A stretch of DNA of 64,000 nucleotides. Origin: Karalla daura (lineage: Eukaryota > Chordata > Actinopteri > Chaetodontiformes > Leiognathidae). The stretch is from assembly GCA_029224185.1 (NCBI GenBank), contig CM055193.1:13267169-13331168 (forward strand), given 5' to 3'. Positions 12,472 through 24,200 of this stretch are shown here, in pieces; positions within the stretch are counted from its first letter, which is position 1; the number at the start of each line of letters is the position of its first letter. Both the position numbers and the translations under genes were made by a program. The notes below the pieces were generated by a model that had not been told where the DNA came from, did not search any database, and was given only the letters and a program-made list of their open reading frames with translations.

Positions 12472-12828
12472 AGCGAAAAAGTCGAATGTCCTGGAAATCT
12501 TGAGTAGTCCCAGAAAATGGCTTCTCCCGACATGGTTTAGAAGGTTAGCTCATGTGTAGTCTTGAACAGTTGTCATCGCTTCTAAGCTTGTAAGCGATTA
12601 TTTAATAGTTGAGTCATAGCCACAGACTGAACATCTTTTAAATCAGAGCTCTAGGGGCAGGAGAGGACTAACCATGAAAGCAATCTGGGTAAATTGCGAA
12701 ATACAGCGTCCAACTGCAGGATTACTGTGTGGTAACGTGTCAGTCCTACAAAAAAAAGTCGTCGAAAAAAAGTAAAAAAGAAAAAAAAAAGAAAAAGAGG
12801 GAACCCTGGACCTGTGTTCACCTCAGAG

Positions 12829-12842
12829 CCACTAGGTGGCGG
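12829..12842 (+). promoter_or_regulatory. candidate CTCF site
   Basis: CCACTAGGTGGCGG fits the CTCF core consensus CCASYAGRKGGCRS at every position. It lies between tspyl2 and the semaphorin. A motif match alone does not show occupancy. Confidence 0.45.
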
Positions 12843-15009
12843 TGGAGTTCATATTATTGTCACATCTCTGGCTCGATTTGTTCTCGTGTGCGTGAACAGT
12901 TAATCAAACAGCACTTTGATGTCACAGTTAAAGCTTTCACATGCGCACAAAGAGAAAATAGTGACATTGTGCCGTAGCTCAGCTGTCAAAACTTCCCCAG
13001 CGACAACACCTACACGTGTGAGTCACTTGCAGTGAAAGCCACCCCTGTGACTTCCTCCTCTGTGCTGGTGTTTCTTCTCGGAGAGCAGTATCAAAGAGCG
13101 TCCGCTCCGATACAGCTGTTCTCTAATATCTTCCATCCTTGATGTGACGGCAGCATGTGATATCTGACATTTTGAATGGAGCGCTGCATGCAGCCCCGGG
13201 CAAGACATTTTTGGACAGGCCCAGACAAAGGAACGGCAGCGGTGTTGCAATGGTACACTTAAACCCTTGATTCCACTTTTAATGCACAGCTATAAATATT
13301 CCACCAGCAAAAACCTGTCCTGCTGCAGGCCCGGCAGCACCCAGGGTATGCGGTCCAGGATGGGCACATACTATTAATACTGATGATGGAAACGCATCAT
13401 ACCCCGTGAAACGATCCCATGTGAAACGCAATGTTTGGATCAGCTTTGAGGCAGCCTCGTCCCGCCCTCCCTTCAGAGCAAAACATGTTTTTATGACTAT
13501 GAATTAATAATGCGTTTGGTTCCTACAATATTGATCGTGACAAACTAAGTACAGATTGCCGGGACAACAAAGCCATCCTCAGGCTGCTTTGTGGTCTGAG
13601 GGTTTGCCTGTGAAGCCTTTGTTATGTATGGGGTGGCAAAGGCCTAAATGGCTTCCCGAGAGTAAACTACACTCCCCTGGGCTGAGCCGCTGTTGCTACT
13701 GTACACACATCATCTTGTCGCGCCGCTTCACGCTCTCACGTTTCAAAGCGTTGGTGCAAAATCTGCTGCTCAGACTGATTCACAGTTGACTAAGAGAGGG
13801 AAAGATGGGGAAACCGGCTCATTCATCCTCTGTGATTGACGGTGGTGGATCTTTTTTTTGCTCTTCCTCTTATAAAGTATACAAGAAGAAGGAGCCTATG
13901 TTGCTGTCTGAGACACATCTACACATCTACACTACTACACATCCACAGTAATCTGATAACTTGTGGTAAGGCCCTCTGAATACCAACTACCTGTGTGCCT
14001 GCCTGCTTCCACACACGTCTACATGCTTGTAGCAGGCCGGTTGTTTAGGAAAGCTCGCATACTTGGGTGCGACCCCGTGCGTGCGCACACGCCCACCCCA
14101 CGCGCGCACATTTGCGTGTTTTCTGCAGCACTAAATGGCTGATTGTCTGCCTGTCAGCTGATCAAGATTAAGCGAAGCATTTGAACTGTGCAGAGGGCAA
14201 AAAACAGTGAGGGATGAGAAGGGGGGGGGAGACAGGGTGAGCATGATGGAGGGAAATGGATGAGCGAGGTGATAAGCGGAGCTGCCTGGGCCCTGACAGA
14301 TACACACAGCAGATGGATGACTCTTATCTGGTAGATCACAGAGTGCACACTCGCGCCCGGGCCCAGTTACACAGAGCCACGATCACACCAGACAGATGAA
14401 TAGGCCTGCCCCCCACCAATCACATCGCACATACAGTGCACACACGCGCGCACGCGCACACCTACACATGCAACCACTTGACAGAATGAACAGATTGCAG
14501 CACGGGCACGGGCGCTACCTTCAGGCCTCTTGACATTGAAATTCACCTGGAGTCCGGCGTCTCAAGGATGTGGAGAGAGGCGAGGGCGAGGAGAGAGATA
14601 AGAGAAATCGTTCTCGTTTTAATTGAAAGCGCAGGGCAAGTGCAGGTGTGTGTGAGTGTGTGTGTGCGTAGGTGTAAATCCTGCCTCTATACGCACACAC
14701 TGTTTACATGTATGTTGGCATGCATATTTATCCGAGGAGGGAAGCATCGCACACAGACTCTATTCTCACTCCTTCGTGACAGATTTTTGCACTCCGAGCA
14801 CAAACAAAGAGGTTTAAGATGGAGCTGAAGTCACACACTCTGAAAACATTTGTCAATGAGCAGACGCTAAAGCACAGAGAAAACATTCGAGCTACACCAC
14901 AAAAGAGACAATAAATACTGCTCTATTTTCGTCAGACCAACATGGGATGAGGGTGCACCGGTGTAAGAGCAGAGTTTTACATTTATTGAGGAGGAGAAAA
15001 CAGTAAATG

Positions 15010-15335
15010 GATGGTAAATGGACTGGTTGTTTTATAGTGCTGTTCTGTTCTTCATGACCACTCAAAGCATTTTATAGAGACGGGTTACATTCATTCAGTC
15101 GGTCCTATTCACACAGTGGTGGCAGAGGCTTCCCTACATGGTCTGTCTGCTCGACCAGTAGCTGCAACCATTCACACACTCACATTCATGCATTGATGAC
15201 ACAGCCTCAGGGCCAGCTTGGGATTCAGCGTCTTGTCCAAGGATTCTTAGACATGCAGGATGCAGGAGGTCGGGATTGAACCACCGACCTTCCAAAACAT
15301 TGCTGACCGTGCCGCCTGTGTGCCACAGTCTCCCA
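15010..15335 (+). repeat. teleost interspersed repeat, copy A
   Basis: The element begins AATGGACTGGTTGTTTTATA and contains CCACTCAAAGCATTTTATAG, ATTCACACAGTGG, TCTTGTCCAAGGATTCTTAG and GGGATTGAACCACCGACCTT. It ends near TGTGCCACAG. These words belong to a repeat that recurs in many fish genomes, and a more diverged copy is present at 53851-54098. It has no coding capacity. The transposon class cannot be decided from the sequence. Confidence 0.6.
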
Positions 15336-15660
15336 ATAAGGAGAAGAACGAGTGATGAGAGCATTAGGAAAACAAAACAACATTCTGGACTGTTCATACC
15401 CCTGGTATTTAATCATTAGGCCTTCCACCAGCCACACTGACAGATTTACCTTTTAAGACGCATGCGGTGCGCTTTCACTCCTCACCACCTTCCTTTTCAT
15501 GTACAGTAACCCTCCCTCCCTTCCTCCCTACCTCTCCTCCTTGCCTCCCCGACACACACCCCTTGTTATTGGGAAAGCGCTCCTCTCTGACAGCTGTTGA
15601 ATCTCCCAGCTGCATTTTTATAGGGAGGGGAGAGTGCCAGTCTTGTCTCGGAGGCAGATG

Positions 15661-15690
15661 GCGGCTGGCTGGCTGGCTGGCTGGCTGGCT
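15661..15690. repeat. (GGCT)n microsatellite
   Basis: A short GGCT tetranucleotide run of about seven units in the intergenic region upstream of the semaphorin. Confidence 0.85.
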
Positions 15691-16094
15691 TGCTTGGCCC
15701 GGCGGACACGTGGCACGTTGGACGACTGCAGACGGTGCTCCAGCTGCAGCCACAGACCTGCCGCTGCCGTGTAGGGATCTGTGTAGAAACCTGCAGTCAC
15801 CTCACCTCCGATATGGCGCAGGCTGCGACTGGAATGTGCACCGCGTACGCTGCCCTTCATGTCAGAGATGTTTTCCGAAGTTGCTCTCCTTTGATAACCG
15901 CTGATGCGTGAAGTTCGTGGATGTCGCACATAGCACCTGTTCTCTTTATCTTTTCGCATTTCGCTGTTTGCATTTTTTCCTGACCTGTACGATAACCGCT
16001 ACGTGATTAGAAGACGTGTCCAGCCACGCGGGAAGTGCCGTGAAGAGAAAAATAATCCCGGACGGTATTGTACCTTCTTTTTCCACCCTGTAAT

Positions 16095-16165
16095 TTCCAC
16101 CCAGGGTCATGGTAGTCTATCCCAGTGTATACTGGTGACGCCCTGGACTGGCCTCCCTGCAGCAG
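16095..16165 (+). repeat. remnant of a fish interspersed repeat
   Basis: The words CAGGGTCATGGTAGTCTATC, CCCAGTGTATACTGG and CGCCCTGGACTGG resemble the widespread fish repeat whose core reads CTATCCCAGC and CCCTGGACAGG. Related pieces occur near 54120-54480 and 57120-57300. The copy is degenerate and its ends are uncertain. Confidence 0.35.
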
Positions 16166-17394
16166 ACATGTTCAAACACTCCTCGATTCATCAATATACT
16201 CTGGCAAAGACCATCAGTGGGTCAAATAATGGGTTGTTTTTCCTGGAGGGACAATCCTCAGCCCCTAGAATTGTCATGATTGATGTGTCTGAGGGCCCGG
16301 GATTTATCCGGAGCCTTTGGTCGGCCTACGGGGGTAAATATCTGCCCCAGATCTCTCTCTACCTATCCATTAAATGAGAGGAGCCTCCTGACAGAGCTTT
16401 TTGCAGGACCAGAAAAAAAAGAGGCTCAGTGTTTGTTTTCTAATCCACGCTGTCAGTCTTCATGATACCAAATCCATCCATCAGGCCTGGAGGCCTGTTC
16501 GGCCACCGTTTCCCCCCCTTCTCTCACCTGCACCGAGCAACACAACACCCACTCCTCCGCTGAGTGCTGCTATCTGTCCTGCATGTTCGGGCAGCGGTGT
16601 TGGTTAGATAAGACGACAGGATGGCGTGGTGAGAGGTGACGTTGGAGAGGTGTTCAGGAAGCTCAGGGAGCCGGTCACTGCACCGGTGTCCATGGCCAAA
16701 GTCGAGTGTGCTCGGAAACCCGATCCCAGCACACACTCATGACTCATTTCCTCATCTGGAAACAGAGGGGATGCCTCCTGTGGGCCGGGAAACAAAGTCT
16801 ACCTCCTGTCTTGACACACCACTGCCTTTGGATCCCAGTCTGGCTGATACCCAACCCCAGATAAGGTTCTCGCACACTTTAGCCCAGAAATTTGCACTGA
16901 GGGGGGTGGGTGGATAAACGGACAACTGAAATGAAAGCCTTGTAGGCCTTGCCAGGATCTGCCCACCTCTCGTGACCTTTTACACACTGACACACACCAC
17001 GTCACCTCGTGTGTTGATTGTGCTTTACGGGTCTTGCTCAGAACGCGCCCTCACCCCTCTGCCTTTGTGCCTCCTGTGCACCATACTGCGTCAGAGCCCC
17101 CCCCGCCACAAAGGCTGACCGGTGATGAGAGGCGCTCTTTTGAGCCGTTTTAATTTCAGCCTCTGTTAACTGGATGGTTGTCCTTTACGTCCACCGTCGC
17201 CACCACCCCCCACCGCTCCGCCTGCTTTGTCACTGTTGTCATGAGCGCCGCGGCCGGCCACACAGGAATCCCAGGAATCTTTTATTCGTCTGACCTGGCT
17301 CTGGCTGGAGAACTGAGGAGGAATGGCGACTTTGCCCCTGCATCACGTATAAGAATAGTCTGCGGGCCCCCGCCCCTCCTCCCCTGGAGCATGA

Positions 17395-17864
17395 GAACAA
17401 CATTTATATAAAACAGTGGCTGCGAGCCCACCATCTCACTGAATTACACAGCTTTAATAAACTTTTCCTACAGAGAGAGACAGATAGATAGATAGACAGA
17501 TAGATAGAGAGAGAGAGGGAGTGAGAGGGAGGGCGGGGGGGCTCTGGAGTGTGTGTAGGAGCCACCAGCAGGGACAGGGTTAATCACACCCATATGGTGT
17601 ACCAAGAGGTTTGGTCCAATGCTGCTGTGGGCCAACAGGAGAGGGGAGGCAGGGTGGGGGCAGAACAGAAGGGAGAGGACAGCAGGGCACACACACATAC
17701 ACATACACACACACACACACCCACACCCACACACACACACACTCCTCTCCCCACACCTGCACCTGGTCTCCTGATCCACACACACACACACACTCTCTGG
17801 GAAGATCTTGGTGAGGTTTGCCTCCATCAGCCCATCCAGGGGTAAACTTTTCTTTTTGCCTTTT

Positions 17865-17906
<42 letters not shown>

Positions 17907-18222
17907 GAGATAGAGGGAGCTCTACCGGGATCAGCTCTTTATTTTATTTCTCTGTTTTAGTAAATGTTTTATAGGAGAGGTGGTTAATAGCTGCGTTGAT
18001 CGGGGCAGCGTTTTTTCCTCTGCCTCCAGGGGGATTTTCTTTTTTTGCAAGGCTTCTCGGATTGTTTTATTCCTGCGCAGAGCAGCTCGGAGTGGGAAGA
18101 GAGAAGGAGATTTTTTTTCCAGTCCAATCCCAGCTCCGAGGCGCGCAACGCCGGGAATGCGGCGTTAACATCCCGCAAGTTTTTCCCCTCGGATCCGAGC
18201 GGCAGAAAGTCCGAGCTGCAAG
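17395..18222 (+). promoter_or_regulatory. semaphorin promoter and noncoding first exon
   Basis: A TATATAAA box lies at 17405-17412. Below it come CA and GA microsatellites (17690-17743, 17871-17904) and a GC-richer leader that ends at a donor, GCTGCAAG|GTAGGAC, after 18222. The first coding exon acceptor is at 21223. The extent of the 5' UTR is inferred; a start closer to the donor, without the TATA box, is also possible. Confidence 0.4.
17690..17904. repeat. CA and GA microsatellites in semaphorin leader region
   Basis: An interrupted CA run occupies about 17690-17743, a shorter CA run about 17777-17793, and a GA run about 17871-17904. All lie upstream of the semaphorin first-exon donor. 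Confidence 0.85.
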
Positions 18223-18498
18223 GTAGGACATTTAACTCGTGTCTGGTTTAACTTTTAACTCTGGTTACTCTATAGCGCAGGCTCCGCACGCACACATTCG
18301 CTCTTGTTCCTATTTCTGGATGTTGAGTTCACAGGTAAGTGCGCACCCCAGCGCATAGAAAAGAGAGAGAAGGAGAGAGAAAGAGGGAGCCGGAGAGGGT
18401 GGAAAAAAAGGCACTAGGTTATTGAAATCCTGTAATTATTTCTCTAAAGGGAAACTGTGTGTTATTACAGTGTGTTATTACAGCCGAACTTTGATCTG

Positions 18499-19893
18499 TC
18501 CTGCTGGTACCACCCTGCTTCAGAAAACACGGACACTGGTTCAGACTCAGCAGCACCCAGTCCAACCAGGCCACCACAGTCTGTTATTTCCCAGTTCCTG
18601 ATTGATGAGCCCATATTTTCACGCTTTTCCAATGGGAATGCTTCCACTTAGTGCCTCGTCCCACTGTGGACACTAAATACTACAAGCGGGACATGGATTG
18701 GAACCATAATGGGAGAGGTTTTGCCCTGTTGCCTCACCATTAAAAAGCTATAACGTTGAAATGAGGATGCTAATAGGTCCGTGTGACCATTTTACTCTGA
18801 TTACGTTATCTTTAATATAGGTGTCAAATACATATGCCTCCTCCTGGCTGGGCTTGTACCCCTGCCCACGCCAGGATTCATGATTACATCTCAGTTTCTG
18901 ACAGATGATTGCATATTTTTTATGCTTTCCTAATGGGAATACCTCCCCTTTGTGTCCTTCTCTAAGCTCGAGGAAACAAAGGGTTCATAAATGAGTTCAG
19001 TTCCTGAAGAGAGAAATTTTGCCCTGTTGCTAAATCATACAAAAAAACGATCACAATATTGAAATGAGGGCTCGCATGGTAGTAATAAGCCCATATGGTC
19101 ATTTAACCCTGATTACTTGATGAGTAATGGTTTCCATATTTATTCCAGTGTTGATGATCTTTTCTTTTACGACTGAAATGTGTGTGACTCTTCCTGGCAG
19201 TGTTTGTGCCTCTGCCCACATCATAATGTTTGATTATATCTCAGGTGCTGAATGATGAGCACAGATCTGTTTGCTTTTCCAGTGGGCATAAGATGCCTTT
19301 GATTAGTCTCATGTAAATCAGAGGACTCTAAATACTAGATGCAGGGCATGATTTAGGAGAGAGACACTGAAATAAGTTAATATTGCATATTAACATGCCA
19401 ATATGATAATTTTTCCCTTGATTACTCGGCTGATAATGGTTGTGTTTCTGTATTTATTTGTCTCTTTTCCGGGGCTGATGATTTTCTTTCTTGTAGGTAT
19501 CAAATACGTATGACCTTTCCAAGTTACGCATGAGCTTCTGCCCATATCATAATTCTTGATTGTATTTCAGTTCCTGATGCTTTTCCGATGGGAAAACCTC
19601 TCCTTTGTGTGTCTCTCTTTTCTCATGTACAACAAAGGACACTGAATACTTAATGTAGGGCATGGATTTAAGCCATAATGTAAAAGATTACAATATTCAT
19701 GTATTCAAATAAGATATTATGGGGTGCTAATAGGCCCATATGATCGTTTTACCCTGATTACTTGACAGATAATGGTTATAGTTCTTTATTTATCTGCCTT
19801 TTTCAAGGCTTGTAATGTTTTCTTCGGGTGTCAAATACCTGTGACTCTTCCTGGCAGCGCCTGTGCCTCTGCCCACATCGTAATTTTTGATTA
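18499..19893 (+). repeat. diverged tandem array, about 4 units of ~335 bp plus a partial fifth
   Basis: In semaphorin intron 1 the same succession of words recurs with starts near 18499, 18837, 19190, 19514 and 19845 (periods 338, 353, 324 and 331). Each unit begins near CTTCCTGGC, then GCCTCTGCCCACATC, a TTTCCAATGGGAATRCCTCC-type block, GGGCATGGATT, ATTGAAATGAGG, GCCCATATGGTC, CCCTGATTACTTGA, ATAATGG and GTGTCAAATAC. Units differ at many positions but keep order and length. The fifth unit breaks off after about 50 bases. This is not a microsatellite, and no coding frame runs through it. Confidence 0.8.
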
Positions 19894-21063
19894 CTCACCT
19901 CGTTTATGTTTTATGAACAGAGAGAAACGGCGCGTTTGATGGATGCAGTAATCTGTGCTAGTTTAACGGATGATTCTTTATTGAGGCGACAGTCACCTCG
20001 GGCTCCCGATGTCAATAGATCCGCATCTGTCCGCATCATTTTTCTGAATACACGCCTCGCGCCTGCTTCATTAACAGGGAAAATAGAGCGTCCTAGGGGA
20101 GGAATGGAGATCCAACCTCCCTGTTGAGCAGATATATGGCAACTGTGTGGTAATGCCAGGAAGCCGGCGAGGCGTTCCCAGTGGCTTCTGTTTTTAATTT
20201 CACAATGCTCAGCATGCCAATCATTTCGGTTGCATCACTTTTTTTCAATGGGAACACAATATTCCACCATGTGTCACTCACACGTGAAATAAAATGGGCG
20301 TTTTTATTGTGAAATCTCTCTCCAGTCCTCCACTGTGAACGTGTCTCCCCAAAAGCCCTCATTTCCAGGCTTGTTCCCTGTGCCACTGGAGGCCTTGGCT
20401 ACATGGATGCCATGATAGAGAGAAAAGCCCGTGGGATGGCTTATAGCTGGAGCAAAGCACACCTTCAGGGAGACAATTTAATGGATGTTGTGGACTCAGC
20501 TTTTAGTATTCATAATTTATATGGGATCCTCTCCAGCAAAGTGCAAATGCATAATGAATGCCTGAGTTAAGGTCTAACAGTTAGGCTACGTTTCAACACC
20601 CCTAAACTGTCAGAAATTGTTTCAGCGAGGACTACCTGTTTCTTTGAACTGTCATGTCTTTCACTCGTCATCCTCTGAGAGCACGTCGACGTGCTTTGTT
20701 GAAAGGCTGAGAGAGAGAGCGGCCCAGGGAATCACTGATGGGCTTGGGGGACTTGTTTTGCTCAATTTTCCAGGAAAATGTGGATGAAATATATGCTCAA
20801 GAAAATGTAAATATGTTTAACGAAAGGCAAGAGGAGCTCAATCATCCCTCCCTCAGACTGTTTCGTTCCATGTGACTGTGCTTTCAAATAGCATTATACA
20901 GTCTTAACACATATCTCAGTACACTTACACTTTAAATAAATAATGGGGCTGTCATATTTTCCAGAGCAGGTGTGAAGATTTGGACGTTGTTCTCTCCTGC
21001 CAAACTATACGTCTTGCCTTGGAAGGCTTCGGGCCAAACTTCTGATCACAGACATCAGAGAAA

Positions 21064-21086
21064 TGAAAGAAAGAGAGAGAGAGAGG

Positions 21087-21117
<31 letters not shown>

Positions 21118-21133
21118 AGAGAGAGAGAGAGTG
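21064..21133. repeat. (GA)n microsatellite
   Basis: GA repeats with occasional GGA interruptions, just upstream of the semaphorin first coding exon. Confidence 0.9.
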
Positions 21134-21248
21134 TCTTGTCTGTTCTTCTTTCTTTTTCTGTCTCCCATTCCTCATGGGGCACTCTATAATAATACCTCAT
21201 TCCTCTTTCTTTCTTTCAACCAGATTTAGATCTCTGTGGGCTACCTGC

Positions 21249-24200
21249 ATGACTGTTACCATGACAGCATCTGGAGCCCAGCTCCTCCTGTTGGCCTTAT
21301 GTGTTTACAGAGGCTCGGCCCTGCTGCAGTCTGCGCCGCGGGTTCGCCTCTCCTTCAAAGGTGAGCTCCTACAGATTAACCAAAACCCCTCTAACAGCAG
21401 GGATTGCCATAATTGTGTCTTTCACTTGTCTGGTCTCTCCCACCAAGTCACCCAGACGCGCACACACACACACACACACACGCGCACGCGGGCGTGTGGA
21501 TACGTGCGCAGTTATGTTTCCGCTTTTATACATATGTAAAGAACTCGCTTCCTGCCCCATGTCAAACAGCGCAACCCTGGAAACAAAAGGTGGATATTAC
21601 GTGCGGTTAGTTATTGGTGGTGCCCTTCGTCCAAGTTTCTCCCCACACCCTGAGTGAGCCACGCAGCAGAGTCTGACCTGTCAGAGCTCCTTTGTTTTTG
21701 ATGTCTGACATGATGACACAGGAAGGAAACACCTGAAATCTGATCCCAGGAACAAAATGATATTGCAGAACTTTTATGTTTTGGCCTCAAGGTGCGAGGG
21801 TAGTGGTTTTAAAAGCCTTTTTTTTCTTTTTGGCATTTGGGATTTTCCCGTGCAGTCTGCCCCTCGTCTCCTCATTAACTCCAGCTGAGATTCGTGTTCC
21901 AACTATGCGAATGACACCTTTGATCAACAGCCGTGCCGCATGATTACAGTTATTTCTGCGCCCCTGCATCATGTTGTCACCTCGGGTGCACCTGCGCGTG
22001 CGGAGGTGCACAGTCACGAATGCACATCGTCGCACCTGTGGTCCCGTCTGAGTAACAATTACAGTCGTGAATTGGAAGTTTCTGATGTGCTTTCATGTGG
22101 AGGTGAGTCAAAGCGTGCTGGTCCCAGGTCAGGCCGAGACCGGCATTTGCGGTGTTGTATTATGTTGCAAAGCATGCACACGCGAAACCCTTTTTTTTAT
22201 GTGATTTTGCACGCTTTCATCGTACGTCATCTGAAGCAGATTAGAGCCGGGCTAATCGTGAGTCCTGAGGCAGTTGGAGTCTCCGCGCGGTGCTGTTTTG
22301 AATTGAGTTTGCGATACTGAAAACAGCTGTCGACATGCCGCTCGTGGCTGTCGTGTACTGCAACGCCTCCATTTGAGGCTCTACGGAGTAATTGCAGTGC
22401 ATTTTTATACGACCTTTAACACTAATCCTCTTCCAGTAAACAGCTTACACACATACACACTTATCAGAGTGTGTGTGTGAGTTTTTAAATTTTATTTAGT
22501 TGCACGGTGCACATAGTATTGGTCTGACCAATTACACAAGTTGGGTCTTGAGCTTGATCATGTTGCACCCTGCGTGAGATTCGCAGGAATTCGCTCACAT
22601 CTGCACGGAGCTCACCAGGAAAAAAAAGTCATGGACAGGAGTCTGTTTGCAGCAGCAGCTGGGAGGCGGGTTGGCATTGTGGAGGTTGTTGGGGAAAAAG
22701 TTTTTTTTGCCCCGTAAAAACGGCCACATTCACATTCACACCCCTCCCCCATAATGCTAAACAAAACGGAGGAAAGTTGGATTTACTCCCCGACTGTTTT
22801 CTGCCACTCCAAGGATTAATTGTTCATTGTTTGTGACAGCGAGGCTCTTTGTTCCCCGAGGCGCCTGTGGAGGAGGTTTCGGGCCGGCTGGAGGACATGT
22901 GACTCTTTTGAAGGAGTGAACCAGCCTGAGTGACACTCTGGGGTACGACAGGGCTTCAGAGGATAGAGATCTTACATTGTTTCCCCCGTCACCGGGAGGT
23001 TGTGGCAGCTCCGCGCACTTCAAAGGCACTGGCTGGGTCGCGGTTGATAGAATTAGTCAGCATTGCTAGAGAGCAAAATGTGCAGTGTAATTGAAGCCAG
23101 GTTTGAGAATCTCATGCCCCCGCGGTGCTGTCACCAGTTTGTTCATACTTGAGATAGGCCCAGGACTAAGCAGCAGTGGTCATTAGTGCCCCAGTGACAA
23201 TATGTTGTCAAGTTGTAACATGAGAGCTGGCAGTGGCCCCGGCTGGAGCTTCATACTATAATTGTGTGTCCTTCCCAGTGTTTCCCTATCACTGTGAGAA
23301 TGTTTTCAGGGGATAAGTGTTTGCTGGATGTTTACCAGATGATGGCAGTACATTGTTTGCTATTTTTGGAGCACGGAGACATGTATAGGGGTGTGGTGTT
23401 TCTACATTTAGCCTGTTCAGTGAATCCACTATGGCCCAGTGGAGCTTGTTATCCTGTGTTTACCTCTCAGGAACAGAACCGGGCCTCGTCCCACGCCCGA
23501 GGCTCCGTCTCATGTCGAGCGGAGATCCGATTGCATAGCTTATTTTAGTGGCACCTTGACAGCATCCTGTTCATTGACTGGGATGACCTCAAAAGGAAGA
23601 GGGCCAACACTTTGATGTAAATAAAGATTGCGCTTCCTCCCGGATCCCCGTAAGCCGGCTTCTGAGGGTCTCTGCGAACATTTGTCATTATATAAGCCTG
23701 CTGTCTTTAACATGCCTGCGTCAGGTCCCAGTGTGAGCATGTGGTGGTCAATATATTACACATGCCACTGGTGTATGGGTGTGTGTGTGCGTGCGTGCGC
23801 GAGTGTGTTGCTTTTTATGTATCTGAAACGAGGTGACGAACTGTCGGATGGAAGAATAGAAATAAAAGTCCCTTGCTGAGGCGGAGCGCAGCACGCAGCC
23901 CATTTGTCTCGCAGCAGATGAAAATTGTTCAATCAAAGCTTTCAGGAGAACAAAAAACGGAGAAACATTTTCCACTGCGGCATGTCTTAACACGTTACGC
24001 TCTGCTTAACACAATCCCGATCTTAGGAATTAGCTCCCAGTTCCACTGACCGAGTCTCCTTGGGGACCTGCTTTTTTCGTCCAACTCCACCGGGCGTGCG
24101 GTGCCTTAAACTCAATCAGACAGTCAGGACACATAAAATATTGAGATCTTAAAAGCAAATATGTTTCTTAAAATGCGGTACGTTGAGTTATATTTAATCA

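Larger units (their letters stand above)
12843..17400. other. intergenic region between tspyl2 and the semaphorin
   Basis: No gene is recognised. The region holds alternating purine-pyrimidine stretches near 14067-14105 and 14435-14465 (ACACGCGCGCACGCGCACAC), an interspersed repeat at about 15010-15335, a GGCT microsatellite at about 15661-15690, and a repeat remnant near 16095-16165. The longest open frames (about 145 codons) lack family resemblance, recognisable splice context and codon structure. Confidence 0.5.

Noticed and set aside
15134..15437. Minus-strand frames of 70-87 codons in the intergenic region
   Set aside because: They fall inside interspersed repeat copy A and show no protein family features.
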